The notes: generated by a model not told the origin, from the sequence alone. DNA of 64,000 nucleotides from Blastococcus xanthinilyticus (GCF_008124835.1 NZ_VNHW01000010.1:1-64000); one strand, 5' to 3'. Shown: positions 24,841 to 33,362, counted from the first letter of the stretch. Program-made: numbers and translations.

Positions 24841-26409
24841 ATGCCGCAGAAGTCCCGTCCCTCCGGTGGCGCCACCGCCGCGGGCGCCGCTCCGGCCGCT
24901 GACGGTGGCACCCCGGCCGACGTCTCGGCCGGGACGCCCGGGCCGCGGCGCAGCGAGGGCCCCCGGGTGCGGCCGAAGAACGGCCTGGACCGCTACTTCG
25001 AGATCAGCGCCCGGCGGTCGACGGTCGGCCGCGAGGTGCGCGGTGGGCTCACCACCTTCTTCACGATGGCCTACATCGTGGTGCTCAACCCGATCATCCT
25101 GACCAGCATCGCCGGCCCCGACGGCACGCCGGGCGCCGACGTCGAGGGCACCGTGCTGCCGTTCGGCTCGATCGCCGCGGTGACCGCGCTGCTCGCCGGC
25201 GCGCTCACGCTGCTCATGGGCGTCGTCGGCCGCTACCCGTTCGCGCTCGCCACCGGACTGGGCATCAACGCGCTGGTCGCCGTCTTCGCCGCCACGCAGC
25301 TGACCTGGCCGGAGGTCATGGGCCTGGTCGTGCTCGAGGGCCTGCTGATCACCGTGCTGGTGCTCACCGGCTTCCGCCGGGCGGTGTTCGAGGCCATCCC
25401 GGCCCAGCTGAAGACGGCGATCGCCGTCGGCATCGGCTTCTTCCTCGCCATCATCGGCCTGGCCGACGCCGGCATCATCCGGCCGGGCAACCCGCTGATC
25501 AGCTTCGGCATCGGCGGCCAGCTGGCGGGCTGGCCGATGCTGGTCTTCGTCGTCGGCCTGCTGCTGTCCAGCCTGCTGGTCGTCCGCAAGGTCAAGGGCG
25601 CGCTGCTCATCGGGATCGTGGTCACGACCGTGCTGGCCATCGTCGTCGAGGCGATCGCCGAGGTCGGCCCGCGGTTCGGTGCCGACGGCGCGGAGAACGC
25701 GCGCGGCTGGGCGCTGCAGGTGCCGGCCCTGCCCGAGGACGTCGTGGGCAGCCCCGACTTCTCGCTGCTGGGCAACTTCTCTCTGTTCGGCGGGTTCGAG
25801 CGGATCGGCGTCCTCGCCGCACTGCTCATCGTCTTCTCGATCATGATCGCCGACTTCTTCGACACCGTCGGCACGGTGACCGCCGTCGGTGCCGAGGGCG
25901 GCATGCTCGACGAGAACCGGAACCTGCCCCGGTCGCAGCCGGTGCTGCTGGTCGACTCCCTGGCCGCCGCCGCGGGTGGCGCGGGCAGCGTCTCGTCGAA
26001 CACCACCTACATCGAGAGCACCGCCGGGGTGGCCGACGGCGCCCGGACCGGGCTGGCCAGCATCGTCACCGGCCTGCTGTTCCTGGTCGCGGTCTTCTTC
26101 ACGCCGCTGGTCGCCGTGGTGCCCTCGGAGGCCGCCGCCCCGGCGCTGGTCATCGTCGGCGCGCTGATGATCAGCCAGATCAAGTACCTCACCTGGGACG
26201 ACATGTCCCTGGTCATCCCGGCGTTCCTCACCATCGCGCTCATGCCGTTCACCTACTCGATCACCAACGGCATCGGAGCGGGCGTCATCAGCTTCGTGCT
26301 GCTGCGGGTGGCGGTCGGCCGGCGCCGGGAGATCCACCCGCTCATGTGGGTGGTGGCCGCGATGTTCCTCGTCTACTTCGCCCTCGAGCCGCTGCAGCAG
26401 CTGTTCTGA
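24841..26409 (+). CDS. NCS2 family purine (adenine/guanine/hypoxanthine) permease, AzgA-like
   Basis: 522 residues. A 55-residue Gly/Ala/Pro-rich cytosolic N-terminus precedes about twelve membrane spans. Diagnostic AzgA-type motifs: GLTTFFTMAYIVVLNP, ATGLGINALVAV and FFDTVGTVTAVG, the last being the conserved substrate-site segment; further SSNTTYIESTAG. It imports purine bases with protons across the cytoplasmic membrane. GGAGA sits 6-8 bases before the ATG. No purine riboswitch-like aptamer is recognisable in the 104 bases upstream. Confidence 0.9.
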   Translation: MPQKSRPSGGATAAGAAPAADGGTPADVSAGTPGPRRSEGPRVRPKNGLDRYFEISARRSTVGREVRGGLTTFFTMAYIVVLNPIILTSIAGPDGTPGADVEGTVLPFGSIAAVTALLAGALTLLMGVVGRYPFALATGLGINALVAVFAATQLTWPEVMGLVVLEGLLITVLVLTGFRRAVFEAIPAQLKTAIAVGIGFFLAIIGLADAGIIRPGNPLISFGIGGQLAGWPMLVFVVGLLLSSLLVVRKVKGALLIGIVVTTVLAIVVEAIAEVGPRFGADGAENARGWALQVPALPEDVVGSPDFSLLGNFSLFGGFERIGVLAALLIVFSIMIADFFDTVGTVTAVGAEGGMLDENRNLPRSQPVLLVDSLAAAAGGAGSVSSNTTYIESTAGVADGARTGLASIVTGLLFLVAVFFTPLVAVVPSEAAAPALVIVGALMISQIKYLTWDDMSLVIPAFLTIALMPFTYSITNGIGAGVISFVLLRVAVGRRREIHPLMWVVAAMFLVYFALEPLQQLF

Positions 26410-26436
26410 GCCGACGGGCCGCGGCCGAAGGTTAGG

Positions 26437-26442
26437 TAGGCT
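26437..26442 (+). promoter_or_regulatory. -10 element, leaderless promoter of the MarR gene
   Basis: TAGGCT, seven bases, then GTG at 26450. The surrounding GGTTAGGTAGGCTAGC may also hold a MarR operator. Confidence 0.55.
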
Positions 26443-26449
26443 AGCGATC

Positions 26450-26884
26450 GTGGGTCGGACGACGCTCGACACCGCCGCGCTCGCGCACGAGCTGCGGCTG
26501 GCCGTCATGCGCTTCTCGCGCCGGCTGCGCAACCAGCGGGTCGACACCTCGGTGACCCTCACCCACCTCGCCGCGCTCTCCACCCTCAAGCAGCACGGGC
26601 CGATGAGCCCGGGGGAGCTGGCCGGGCACGAGCGGGTGCAGCCGCCGTCGATGACCCGCGTGGTCGTGGCCTTGGAGACCGCCGGTCTGGTCACCCGGAC
26701 CCCGCACCCCACCGACGGCCGGCAGGTGGTCATCGAGCTCACCCCGGCGGCCGAGGAGATGCTCACCGCCGAGGCGCAGGCGCGCGAGGCGTGGCTGGCC
26801 GGCCGGCTGCACGAGCTCACCGTCGAGGAGCGCGCGGTGCTCCGCGAGGCGGCCGAGATCATGGGCAAGCTCGCCGGTGGGTGA
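26450..26884 (+). CDS. MarR family transcriptional regulator
   Basis: 144 residues from GTG. The winged helix-turn-helix covers residues 32-100: THLAALSTLKQHGPMSPGEL, then recognition helix PPSMTRVVVALETAGLV and the wing TPHPTDGRQVVIELT with the conserved DGR. It probably dimerises and controls the MFS gene that follows and itself. The stop codon region overlaps an alternative GTG start for the MFS gene (GTGA), so the two form an operon. Confidence 0.92.
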   Translation: MGRTTLDTAALAHELRLAVMRFSRRLRNQRVDTSVTLTHLAALSTLKQHGPMSPGELAGHERVQPPSMTRVVVALETAGLVTRTPHPTDGRQVVIELTPAAEEMLTAEAQAREAWLAGRLHELTVEERAVLREAAEIMGKLAGG

Positions 26885-26931
26885 CCTGCACGAGCACTGA
26901 CCAGCGGACGACGTCGGAGCAGGGGAGCGGC

Positions 26932-28266
26932 ATGTTCCGCGCCCTCCGGGTGCGCAACTACCGCCGCTACGCCTCGGCGAACCTGCTCAGCCTGACCGGC
27001 ACCTGGATGCAGCGGATCGGCCAGGACTGGCTGGTGCTCCAGCTGTCCGACGACAACGGGGTCGCCCTCGGCCTGATCACCGCGCTGCAGTTCGGCCCCT
27101 CCCTGCTGCTCAGCATGTACGGCGGGGTGCTGGCCGACCGCTACTCCAAGCGCCGAATCCTGCTGGCCAGCCAGGCGGCCATGGGCCTGCTCTCCCTGGT
27201 CCTCGGCATCCTCGTGGTCACCGACGCCGTGCAGCTGTGGCACGTGTTCGTGCTGGCCGGGGCGCTGGGCTCGGTCTCGGCCGTCGACGCGCCGGTCCGG
27301 CAGGCGTTCGTCTCCGAGATGGTCGGCCCGGCCCTGCTCACCAACGCGGTGAGCCTGAACTCCACGATCTTCAACGGCGCCCGGCTGATCGGCCCGGCCC
27401 TGGCGGGGCTGCTCATCGGCGCGGCCTCCGGGGACACCGCGCCGGCCTTCTTCCTCAACGCGGCCAGCTTCGCCTTCACCATCTACGCCCTGGCCGGCAT
27501 GCGCACCGACGAGCTGCAGCCCAGCCCTCCGGTGGCGCGCGGCAAGGGTCAGCTCCGGGCGGGCCTGGCCTACACCTGGGCGCACCCGGACCTGGTGCTG
27601 GCCATGGGGCTGGCCTTCGTCGTCGGCACCTTCGGCTTCAACTACCAGGTCACCATCGCCCTGATGGCGCGGGAGACCTTCGACCTGGGCGCCGAGGCGT
27701 TCGGGCTGCTGTCCACCGCCTTCGCCGTGGGGTCGCTGTCCGGCGCGCTGCTGTCCACCCGCCGCAGCGTCCGGCCCCGACAGCGGTTCCTGGTCGGCTC
27801 GGCGGTGCTGTTCGGGACGATGACGGTGGTGGCCGGCCTGATGCCGAGCTACCTGACCTTCGCCCTGCTGCTCGTCCCCACCGGTGCGGCGGCGCTGGTG
27901 TTCAGCGTGGCGAACAACAGCTTCGTGCAGCTGGGCGTCGAGCCGCAGATGCGCGGCCGGGTCATGGCGCTGTACTTCATGTGCTTCATGGGCGGCACGC
28001 CCGTGGGCGCCCCGCTCGTCGGCTGGATCTCCGAGCACCTCGGGGCGCCCTGGGGGCTGATCCTGGGCGGCGGGGTCTGCGTCGTCGCCGGGCTGGGCGC
28101 CGCCGCCCTGCTGGCCCGCCGCCGGTCGGTGCGGGTCGAGCTCGGACGGCGCCCGCTGCAGGCGCGGCTGGTGATCGGGCCGCAGCGGCCGGCCGTCCCG
28201 CCCCCGCAGGTGCGGGCCGTGGCGGAGAAGGCCGCCGAGCAGGCGCCGGGCCAGCAGTCGGTCTGA
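26932..28266 (+). CDS. MFS transporter (DHA3/enterobactin-exporter-like)
   Basis: 444 residues. MFRALRVRNYRRYASANLLSLTG is the usual start of MFS_3-type exporters, followed by WMQRIGQDWLVLQL and, between spans 2 and 3, the motif GGVLADRYSKRR. About twelve membrane spans, then a 55-residue cytosolic tail rich in Arg/Pro. I chose the ATG at 26932, which has GGGGAG five bases upstream and the family N-terminus; a GTG at 26881 overlapping the MarR stop is the alternative. A MarR/MFS pair usually means drug or metabolite efflux. Confidence 0.87.
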   Translation: MFRALRVRNYRRYASANLLSLTGTWMQRIGQDWLVLQLSDDNGVALGLITALQFGPSLLLSMYGGVLADRYSKRRILLASQAAMGLLSLVLGILVVTDAVQLWHVFVLAGALGSVSAVDAPVRQAFVSEMVGPALLTNAVSLNSTIFNGARLIGPALAGLLIGAASGDTAPAFFLNAASFAFTIYALAGMRTDELQPSPPVARGKGQLRAGLAYTWAHPDLVLAMGLAFVVGTFGFNYQVTIALMARETFDLGAEAFGLLSTAFAVGSLSGALLSTRRSVRPRQRFLVGSAVLFGTMTVVAGLMPSYLTFALLLVPTGAAALVFSVANNSFVQLGVEPQMRGRVMALYFMCFMGGTPVGAPLVGWISEHLGAPWGLILGGGVCVVAGLGAAALLARRRSVRVELGRRPLQARLVIGPQRPAVPPPQVRAVAEKAAEQAPGQQSV

Positions 28267-28323
28267 GCCCGCCCGCGCGCGTACCGTCGAGGCCACCGAT
28301 CCACCCGCGCGCTGGGGGACGAC

Positions 28324-28710
28324 ATGGCCACCGCACTGCTCGAGCTCGTCGCGCTGCTCGCCGTCTTCGCCGCGCTGGTCGCCGGCGCTGGCCCGCTCGC
28401 CCGGTGGGCGGAGGAGTGGACCGCCCGCCGTCGCGCCGCCCGTTCCCCGGCGCCGACCGCCCGGCCGCTGCAGGCGGTCGCCGCCGACCTGCGCCGGCTC
28501 GGCCGCCAGGTGGAGCTGGTGCCCCCCGGCTCGTCGATGGTCCGGCGCCGCGCGCTGATGGCGGCCTACGACGACGTGCTGGCGGAGGCGGCAGGCATGG
28601 TGGGCGTCGACTGCCGGCTGGCCACCGTGCCCGAGGGCCGGGCGCGGGAGGTCGAGCGGCTGCGCGTCACCTGCGCGCTGCGGGCGGCCGGGCTGCGGGT
28701 GGAGGGCTGA
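28324..28710 (+). CDS. Small single-span protein, function unknown
   Basis: 128 residues with one N-terminal membrane segment (residues 4-24), then an Arg-rich linker and a soluble part with DVLAEAAGMVGVDCRLATVPEGRARE. I know this only as an actinobacterial hypothetical family. Its stop overlaps the CTG start of thpR (CTGA), so the genes are coupled. Confidence 0.65.
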   Translation: MATALLELVALLAVFAALVAGAGPLARWAEEWTARRRAARSPAPTARPLQAVAADLRRLGRQVELVPPGSSMVRRRALMAAYDDVLAEAAGMVGVDCRLATVPEGRAREVERLRVTCALRAAGLRVEG

Positions 28711-29291
28711 GCGCCCACCGGCTGTTCGTCGCCGTCGACCCGCCGGAGGCCGCCCGGCGGCACCTCGACGCCGCGCTCGACCCGCTGCGGGACGCACCCG
28801 GTGCGCCGCGGTGGGCCCCGCCCGCGACGTGGCACCTCACGCTGCTCTTCCTCGGCCAGGTGCCCGATCCGGTGCTGCCCCGGCTGGTCCCCGCGGTGGG
28901 CGCCGCCGTCGCCGGAGCGCCGGCCATGAGCCTGCGGCTGGCCGGCGGCGGGCGGTTCGGCCCGGCCCGGCGCCCGCAGGTGGCCTGGGCCGGTGTGGAG
29001 GGGGACGTCGCCGCGCTGGCCGAGCTCGCCGACCGGCTGGCCGGCGCCGCGCGCGCCCTCGGGCTCGCGGTCGAGGAACGCCCCTTCCGCGCGCACCTCA
29101 CGCTCGGCCGCTGGCGCCCCGGCCGGCCCGCCGACGGCACCCTGCCCGACCGGCTGGCCGGCTACCGCGGCCCCGGCTGGCCGGTCCGGGAGGTCCGGCT
29201 CGTGGAGAGCCGGCTCGGTGCCGGCGCCCGCCACGAGACCCTCGCCGCCTGGCCCTGCTACCAGGCGTACTCCACCGGTGCGGGCCGGTAG
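28707..29291 (+). CDS. thpR: RNA 2',3'-cyclic phosphodiesterase ThpR, CTG start
   Basis: 194 residues. The 2H phosphoesterase fold is defined by two H-x-T-x motifs: HLTL at residues 43-46 (HLTLLFLG) and HLTL at 130-133 (HLTLGRW). It hydrolyses 2',3'-cyclic phosphate ends of RNA to 2'-phosphates. The conserved N-terminus RLFVAVDPP is reached only from CTG at 28707, in a CTGA overlap with the preceding stop; no ATG, GTG or TTG lies close in frame. GGAGG is only one base away from this CTG, so reinitiation after termination may matter more than Shine-Dalgarno pairing. The last 34 bases overlap the aldo/keto reductase gene on the other strand. Confidence 0.87.
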   Translation: MSAHRLFVAVDPPEAARRHLDAALDPLRDAPGAPRWAPPATWHLTLLFLGQVPDPVLPRLVPAVGAAVAGAPAMSLRLAGGGRFGPARRPQVAWAGVEGDVAALAELADRLAGAARALGLAVEERPFRAHLTLGRWRPGRPADGTLPDRLAGYRGPGWPVREVRLVESRLGAGARHETLAAWPCYQAYSTGAGR

Positions 29292-30226
29292 CCGGGGAAG
29301 ATCTCGTCCAGCGCGGCCAGCTGCTCGTCGTCCAGGCGCACCTCCAGGGCCCGCAGGGCGCCCTCGAACTGCGCCATCGTCCGGGGGCCGACGATCGGCG
29401 CGGTGACCGCCGGCTGGTGCAGCAGCCAGGCCAGGCCGACGTCGGCGGGGTCCTGCCCGACCTCCCGGCAGAGCGACTCGTACCGCTCCAGGGCGGGGCG
29501 GTGCCGCTCCACCCGCTTCTGCTGGCGCTCCTCGTAGCGGCGTCCGCCGTCCTGCTTGCCGAGGACGCCGGCCAGCAGGCCGCCGGCCAGCGGGCTCCAC
29601 GGGATGACGCCGATGCCCAGGTGCTGGGCCGCGGGCAGCACCTCGAGCTCCACGTGCCGGGTGAGCAGGTTGTAGTGCGACTGCTCGCTGACCAGGCCGA
29701 GGAAGTGCCGGCGGTCGGCTGCGCCGTTGGCCGCGACCAGCTGCCACGCGGCGTGGTTCGACGACCCGACGTAGAGCACCTTGCCCTGGGCGACCAGCGT
29801 CTCGCAGGCCTGCCAGATCTCCTCCCACGGCGTGGCCAGGTCGACGTGGTGGAACTGGTAGAGGTCGATCCAGTCGGTCCGCATCCGGCGCAGCGAGGCC
29901 TCGCAGGCGCGCACGATGTTGCGGGCGGAGAGGAACGTGTCGTTGGGCCAGTCGGACATGCCTCCGTAGACCTTGGTGGCCAGCACGGTCCGCTCCCGGC
30001 GCTCGCCGCCCTGGGCGAACCAGCTGCCCAGGACCTCCTCGGTGCGGCCCTTGCCGGCGTCGAAGCCGTAGACGTTGGCGGTGTCGACGAAGTTGACCCC
30101 CTCGGCGAGCGCCCGGTCCAGGATCGCGTGGGAGTCGCCCTCCTCGGTCTTCCAGCCGAAGTTCATCGTGCCCAGGCACAACCGGGAGACCTGCAGGCCG
30201 CTGCGGCCCAGGTGGGTGTAGTCCAT
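29258..30226 (-). CDS. Aldo/keto reductase
   Basis: 322 residues. NADPH-dependent aldo/keto reductase barrel: MDYTHLGRSGLQVSRLCLGTMNFG, catalytic Asp and Tyr in NFVDTANVYGFDAGKGRTEEVLG, Lys in VLATKVYGGM, His in QFHHVDLATPWEE, and the cofactor part GVIPWSPLAGGLLAG and PIVGPRTMAQFEGAL. Close to the YhdN/YajO-type subfamily, which reduces aldehydes of unknown identity. Starts 27 bases from the divergent thioesterase gene; the 3' end runs 34 bases into thpR. Confidence 0.92.
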   Translation of the reverse strand: MDYTHLGRSGLQVSRLCLGTMNFGWKTEEGDSHAILDRALAEGVNFVDTANVYGFDAGKGRTEEVLGSWFAQGGERRERTVLATKVYGGMSDWPNDTFLSARNIVRACEASLRRMRTDWIDLYQFHHVDLATPWEEIWQACETLVAQGKVLYVGSSNHAAWQLVAANGAADRRHFLGLVSEQSHYNLLTRHVELEVLPAAQHLGIGVIPWSPLAGGLLAGVLGKQDGGRRYEERQQKRVERHRPALERYESLCREVGQDPADVGLAWLLHQPAVTAPIVGPRTMAQFEGALRALEVRLDDEQLAALDEIFPGYRPAPVEYAW

Positions 30227-30253
30227 GCCCGGCACCCTGGCACCCTGGTCGCC

Positions 30254-31087
30254 GTGCCGCAGGACGACCAGCTCCCTCCCACCGACTCCGAGTTCGACCG
30301 CGCGACCGCCGTCCGCCGGGCCGAGGGCGGCGGCTTCACCGCCGATCTCCAGCCCGGCTGGGATGTCGGCAGCGGCATCCTCAACGGCGGGTACCTGCTC
30401 GCGGTGACCGCGCAGGCCGCGCTCGCCGACAGCCCGCACCCGCACCCGGTCGCGGTGTCGGCCAGCTACCTGCGGGCGACCCCGCCCGGCCCGGCCACCC
30501 TGGCCGTCACGCCCGGACCGGTGGGTCGCACGCTGGCGCACACCGCCGTCGTCCTGAGCGGCGCCGCGGGGCCCACGCTGAGCGTGCAGGTGACGACGGC
30601 GACGCTCGGCGACGACGCCCCGCTGCGCGCGGTGCCGGCGCCCGACGCACCCCCGGTGGAGGAGTGCCTGGAGGCCGTGCCGGGCGCCGAGATGGGTGGG
30701 CACCCCGTGCCGGCCGTGGGGCTGCGGCACCGCGTCGAGACCCGCCTGGACCCGGCCACGGCGGGCTGGGCGACCGGCAACCCGTCGGGGGAGCCGGTGA
30801 TGCGGGCCTGGCTGCGGCTGGCCGACGGGCGCGAGCCCGACCCGCTGGCGCTGCTGCTCTTCGCCGACGTGCTGCCGCCCACCAGCTGGTCGATGGGTCT
30901 CATGGGCTGGGCGCCGACGGTGCAGCTGCAGGTGCTCGTGCGGGCCCGGCCGGCGCCCGGCTGGTGCCTGGCCGAGGCGCGGGCCAACGAGGTCGCCGGC
31001 GGCTGGCTGGACGAGGAGTACCGGATCTGGGACTCCACCGGCCGGCTGGTCGCGCAGAGCCGCCAGCTCGCCCGCGCCCCCCGCTGA
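30254..31087 (+). CDS. Acyl-CoA thioesterase-like (double hotdog) protein
   Basis: 277 residues from GTG. The first hotdog domain is marked by FTADLQPGWDVGSGILNGGYLLAV and the second by WSMGLMGWAPTVQLQVLVRARPAPGW followed by DEEYRIWDSTGRLVAQSRQLA, as in the TesB-like, acyl-CoA thioesterase II/DUF4442-like family. It probably hydrolyses an acyl-CoA in the cytoplasm. The next gene on the right is convergent, with a long hairpin between. Confidence 0.83.
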   Translation: MPQDDQLPPTDSEFDRATAVRRAEGGGFTADLQPGWDVGSGILNGGYLLAVTAQAALADSPHPHPVAVSASYLRATPPGPATLAVTPGPVGRTLAHTAVVLSGAAGPTLSVQVTTATLGDDAPLRAVPAPDAPPVEECLEAVPGAEMGGHPVPAVGLRHRVETRLDPATAGWATGNPSGEPVMRAWLRLADGREPDPLALLLFADVLPPTSWSMGLMGWAPTVQLQVLVRARPAPGWCLAEARANEVAGGWLDEEYRIWDSTGRLVAQSRQLARAPR

Positions 31088-31093
31088 CCGCGC

Positions 31094-31126
31094 CCCGGAA
31101 TGATCAGGTCGCCTGATCGTTCCGGG
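31094..31126. terminator. Bidirectional hairpin between convergent genes
   Basis: Arms of 15 bases, CCCGGAATGATCAGG and CCTGATCGTTCCGGG, differ by one mismatch and enclose a three-base loop. No T-run, as usual in actinobacteria. It lies between the thioesterase gene and the TetR gene, which end towards each other. Confidence 0.75.
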
Positions 31127-31197
31127 TCCTGGCTCACGGTGGACGGTGAGCCAGGACCCGTCATGGTGAGCCAGGACCCGTCATGGTGAGCCAGGAC
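31126..31197. repeat. Two and a half direct 20-bp repeats plus inverted copy
   Basis: GTGAGCCAGGACCCGTCATG occurs at 31146-31165 and 31166-31185 back to back, with its first 12 bases again at 31186-31197. The 12-base core is present in inverted form (GTCCTGGCTCAC) at 31126-31137, so the array can also fold as a hairpin. It fills the space after the terminator up to the TetR stop. Confidence 0.85.
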
Positions 31198-31202
31198 GCC
31201 GG

Positions 31203-31817
31203 TCAGCGCCGGGGCAGCTCGATCTCGCCGGTCAGGTAGCGCTGCACGGTCGGGCCGACATTGGCGACCAGCTCCTCGGCGGTGGCGGTGGCCAGCGGCT
31301 CGATCCGCAGCACGTACCGGCCGACGACGAGGCCGATCAGCTGCGAGGCGGCCAGCGAGCCGCGGATCTCGGCCTCGCGGGGCGGCAGGCCCAGCGTGCC
31401 CACGACCCGGCGGAGCACCTGGCTGACCAGGAACTCGCGCAGCAGCCGCGCCGACCACTCGTTGGTGATCGCCGACCGCACCAGCGCGAGCGCCGCCGGC
31501 CGCGTCGGGCCGTCCCACACCGTCAGCAGCAGCCGGACGACGTTGCGCCCGAGGTCGTCCCGGCCGCCGGCCAGCAGGTCCGGCAGCAGCTCGGCCGGAT
31601 CGGCCGGCGCCTCGATGGCGGCGAGGAAGAGCTTGTCCTTGCTGCCGAAGTAGTGGTGCACCAGCGCGGGGTCCACGCCGGCCGCCGCGGCGATCTGCCG
31701 GATGGTGGCGCCGTCGAACCCCCGCTCGGCGAAGGCCTGCCGGGCAGCGGCGAGGACGGCGTCCCGGGTGTCGGGGTTGCCGGGGCGCCGTCCGGTCGGC
31801 CGGTTGCGTGCCGTCAG
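31203..31817 (-). CDS. TetR family transcriptional regulator, CTG start
   Basis: 204 residues. The N-terminal helix-turn-helix reads TRDAVLAAARQAFAERGFDG followed by TIRQIAAAAGVDPALVHHYFGSKDKLF, a textbook TetR domain; the C-terminal TetR_C domain is of the type often seen beside ABC exporters. No ATG, GTG or TTG occurs close before the domain. CTG at 31817 overlaps the permease stop as CTGA, with AGGAGG five bases upstream. Third gene of an exporter operon, which it probably represses through the repeats near 33363-33382. Confidence 0.88.
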   Translation of the reverse strand: MTARNRPTGRRPGNPDTRDAVLAAARQAFAERGFDGATIRQIAAAAGVDPALVHHYFGSKDKLFLAAIEAPADPAELLPDLLAGGRDDLGRNVVRLLLTVWDGPTRPAALALVRSAITNEWSARLLREFLVSQVLRRVVGTLGLPPREAEIRGSLAASQLIGLVVGRYVLRIEPLATATAEELVANVGPTVQRYLTGEIELPRR

Positions 31818-32614
31818 CTGGTCCTCCTCCGCAGGGTCGCCGCCGCCAGGGCGAGGGCGAGCAGGGCCGCGCCGGCCACGATGCCGACGTCGGCCCACAT
31901 CGTGCCCGTCGCCTCCGCGGACCGCCCGACCTCCTGCAGCGCCTCGACCGCGTAGGTGAGCGGGAGGACGTCGCTGACCGCCTGCAGCCAGCCGGCCATC
32001 TGCTCGCGCGGCACGAGCAGGCCGCAGAGGAAGAACTGCGGCAGCACGATCACCGGCATGAACTGCACGGCCTGGAACTCGCTGCGGGCGAAGGCGCTGG
32101 CCAGCAGGCCCAGCGCCACGCCCAGCACCGCGTCGACGACGGCGATGAGCACGACCAGCCACACCGAGCCGGTCACCTCGAGGTCGTAGACCGTGGTGGC
32201 CACGCCGACCGTGACCACCGCCTGCAGCGCCGCGGCCGACCCGAAGGCGAGGCCGTAGCCGAGCAGCAGGTCGAGCCGGGACACCGGCGTCGTCAGCAGC
32301 CGCTCCAGCGTGCCGGAGGTGCGCTCGCGCAGCATGGCGATGCTCGTGACCAGGAACATCACGACGAAGGGGAAGATCCCGAGCATCGTGAGCCCGACCC
32401 GGTCGAAGGTGCCGGGCTGGCCCGGCAGCGTGGGCACGTCCTTCCAGAGCAGGTAGAGCAGTCCCAGGAGCAGGCTGGGCAGCACCAGCAGCATCGCGAT
32501 GGTGCGGTGGTCGTGCCGCAGCTGCCGGAGGACCCGGCCGGCGGTCGCCGTGGTGAGCCGGGGGCTCAGGTGCGCCGCCGTGGTGCGCGGGCGGTCGGTC
32601 GTCGCGGTGGTCAT
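31814..32614 (-). CDS. ABC-2 type exporter permease
   Basis: 266 residues with six predicted membrane spans, beginning near TIAMLLVLPSLLLGLLYLLW. The cytosolic motif MLRERTSGTLERLLTTPVSR is characteristic of ABC-2 (DrrB/NodJ-like) permeases. It forms the membrane part of a drug or lipid exporter with the ATPase encoded upstream. ATG overlaps the ATPase stop (ATGA). Confidence 0.9.
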   Translation of the reverse strand: MTTATTDRPRTTAAHLSPRLTTATAGRVLRQLRHDHRTIAMLLVLPSLLLGLLYLLWKDVPTLPGQPGTFDRVGLTMLGIFPFVVMFLVTSIAMLRERTSGTLERLLTTPVSRLDLLLGYGLAFGSAAALQAVVTVGVATTVYDLEVTGSVWLVVLIAVVDAVLGVALGLLASAFARSEFQAVQFMPVIVLPQFFLCGLLVPREQMAGWLQAVSDVLPLTYAVEALQEVGRSAEATGTMWADVGIVAGAALLALALAAATLRRRTS

Positions 32615-33330
32615 GCCGGGCTCCCCTCGCGGGCGCGGACGACGTTGAGGAACGCCGCCTCCAGGTCGTCGGACCGCCCGTCGGCGCGCAGCCGGGCGGG
32701 CGTGGTGTCGGCGAGCAGGGCGCCGTCGCGGAGCAGGAGCAGCCGATCGCACCGGGCGGCCTCGTCCATCACGTGGCTGGAGACCACCAGCGTCGTCCCG
32801 GCGCGGGCGAGGGCGTGGAACTGCTCCCAGAGCTCGACCCGGAGCACCGGGTCCAGGCCCACGGTCGGCTCGTCGAGCACGAGCAGCTCGGGGTCGCCCA
32901 CCAGCGCGCAGGCGAGCGAGGCCCGCCCGCGCTGACCGCCGGACAGGTCGGCGACCAGCTGGCCCGCGGCGTCGGCGAGGCCGACGTCCGCGACCGCGGC
33001 GTCCGCCGCCCGGGCGCCCCTGCCGTAGAGGGCGGCGAAGTAGCGGGCGTTCTCCCGGACGGTCAGGTCGGCGTAGACGCTCGGCGCCTGGGTCACGTAC
33101 CCGACGCGGCTGCGCAGGGCGGCGGAGCCGGCGGGCCGGCCCAGGACGGTGACCGTGCCGGAGCGCACCCGCTGCACGCCGACCAGCGCGCGCATCAGGG
33201 TGCTCTTGCCGCTGCCGCTCGGGCCGAGCAGGCCGGTGACCCGGCCCGCGGGCACCGTGAACGACAGCCCGGGCAGCACGCGCCGCCGGCCGCGGTCGAC
33301 GACGAGATCGGTGACGGTGACGGCGTCCAT
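32611..33330 (-). CDS. ABC transporter ATP-binding protein (DrrA-like)
   Basis: 239 residues. Walker A GPSGSGKST, Q-loop VTQAPSVYADLT, signature LSGGQRGRASLA, Walker B ELLVLDEPTVGLDP and H-loop VVSSHVMDEA are all intact. First gene of the ATPase-permease-TetR operon. The ATG at 33330 has GGAGGG six bases upstream. Probably exports an antibiotic or hydrophobic compound; the substrate is not known. Confidence 0.92.
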   Translation of the reverse strand: MDAVTVTDLVVDRGRRRVLPGLSFTVPAGRVTGLLGPSGSGKSTLMRALVGVQRVRSGTVTVLGRPAGSAALRSRVGYVTQAPSVYADLTVRENARYFAALYGRGARAADAAVADVGLADAAGQLVADLSGGQRGRASLACALVGDPELLVLDEPTVGLDPVLRVELWEQFHALARAGTTLVVSSHVMDEAARCDRLLLLRDGALLADTTPARLRADGRSDDLEAAFLNVVRAREGSPA

Positions 33331-33362
33331 GACGCGCCCTCCAGACAACTCAACGGCTGATG

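Noticed and set aside
26431-26449. Iron-box (IdeR/DtxR) like sequence GGTTAGGTAGGCTAGCG
   Set aside because: One base is missing relative to the 19-bp consensus and the right half is degenerate. It is better explained as a TAGGCT -10 box with leaderless spacing.
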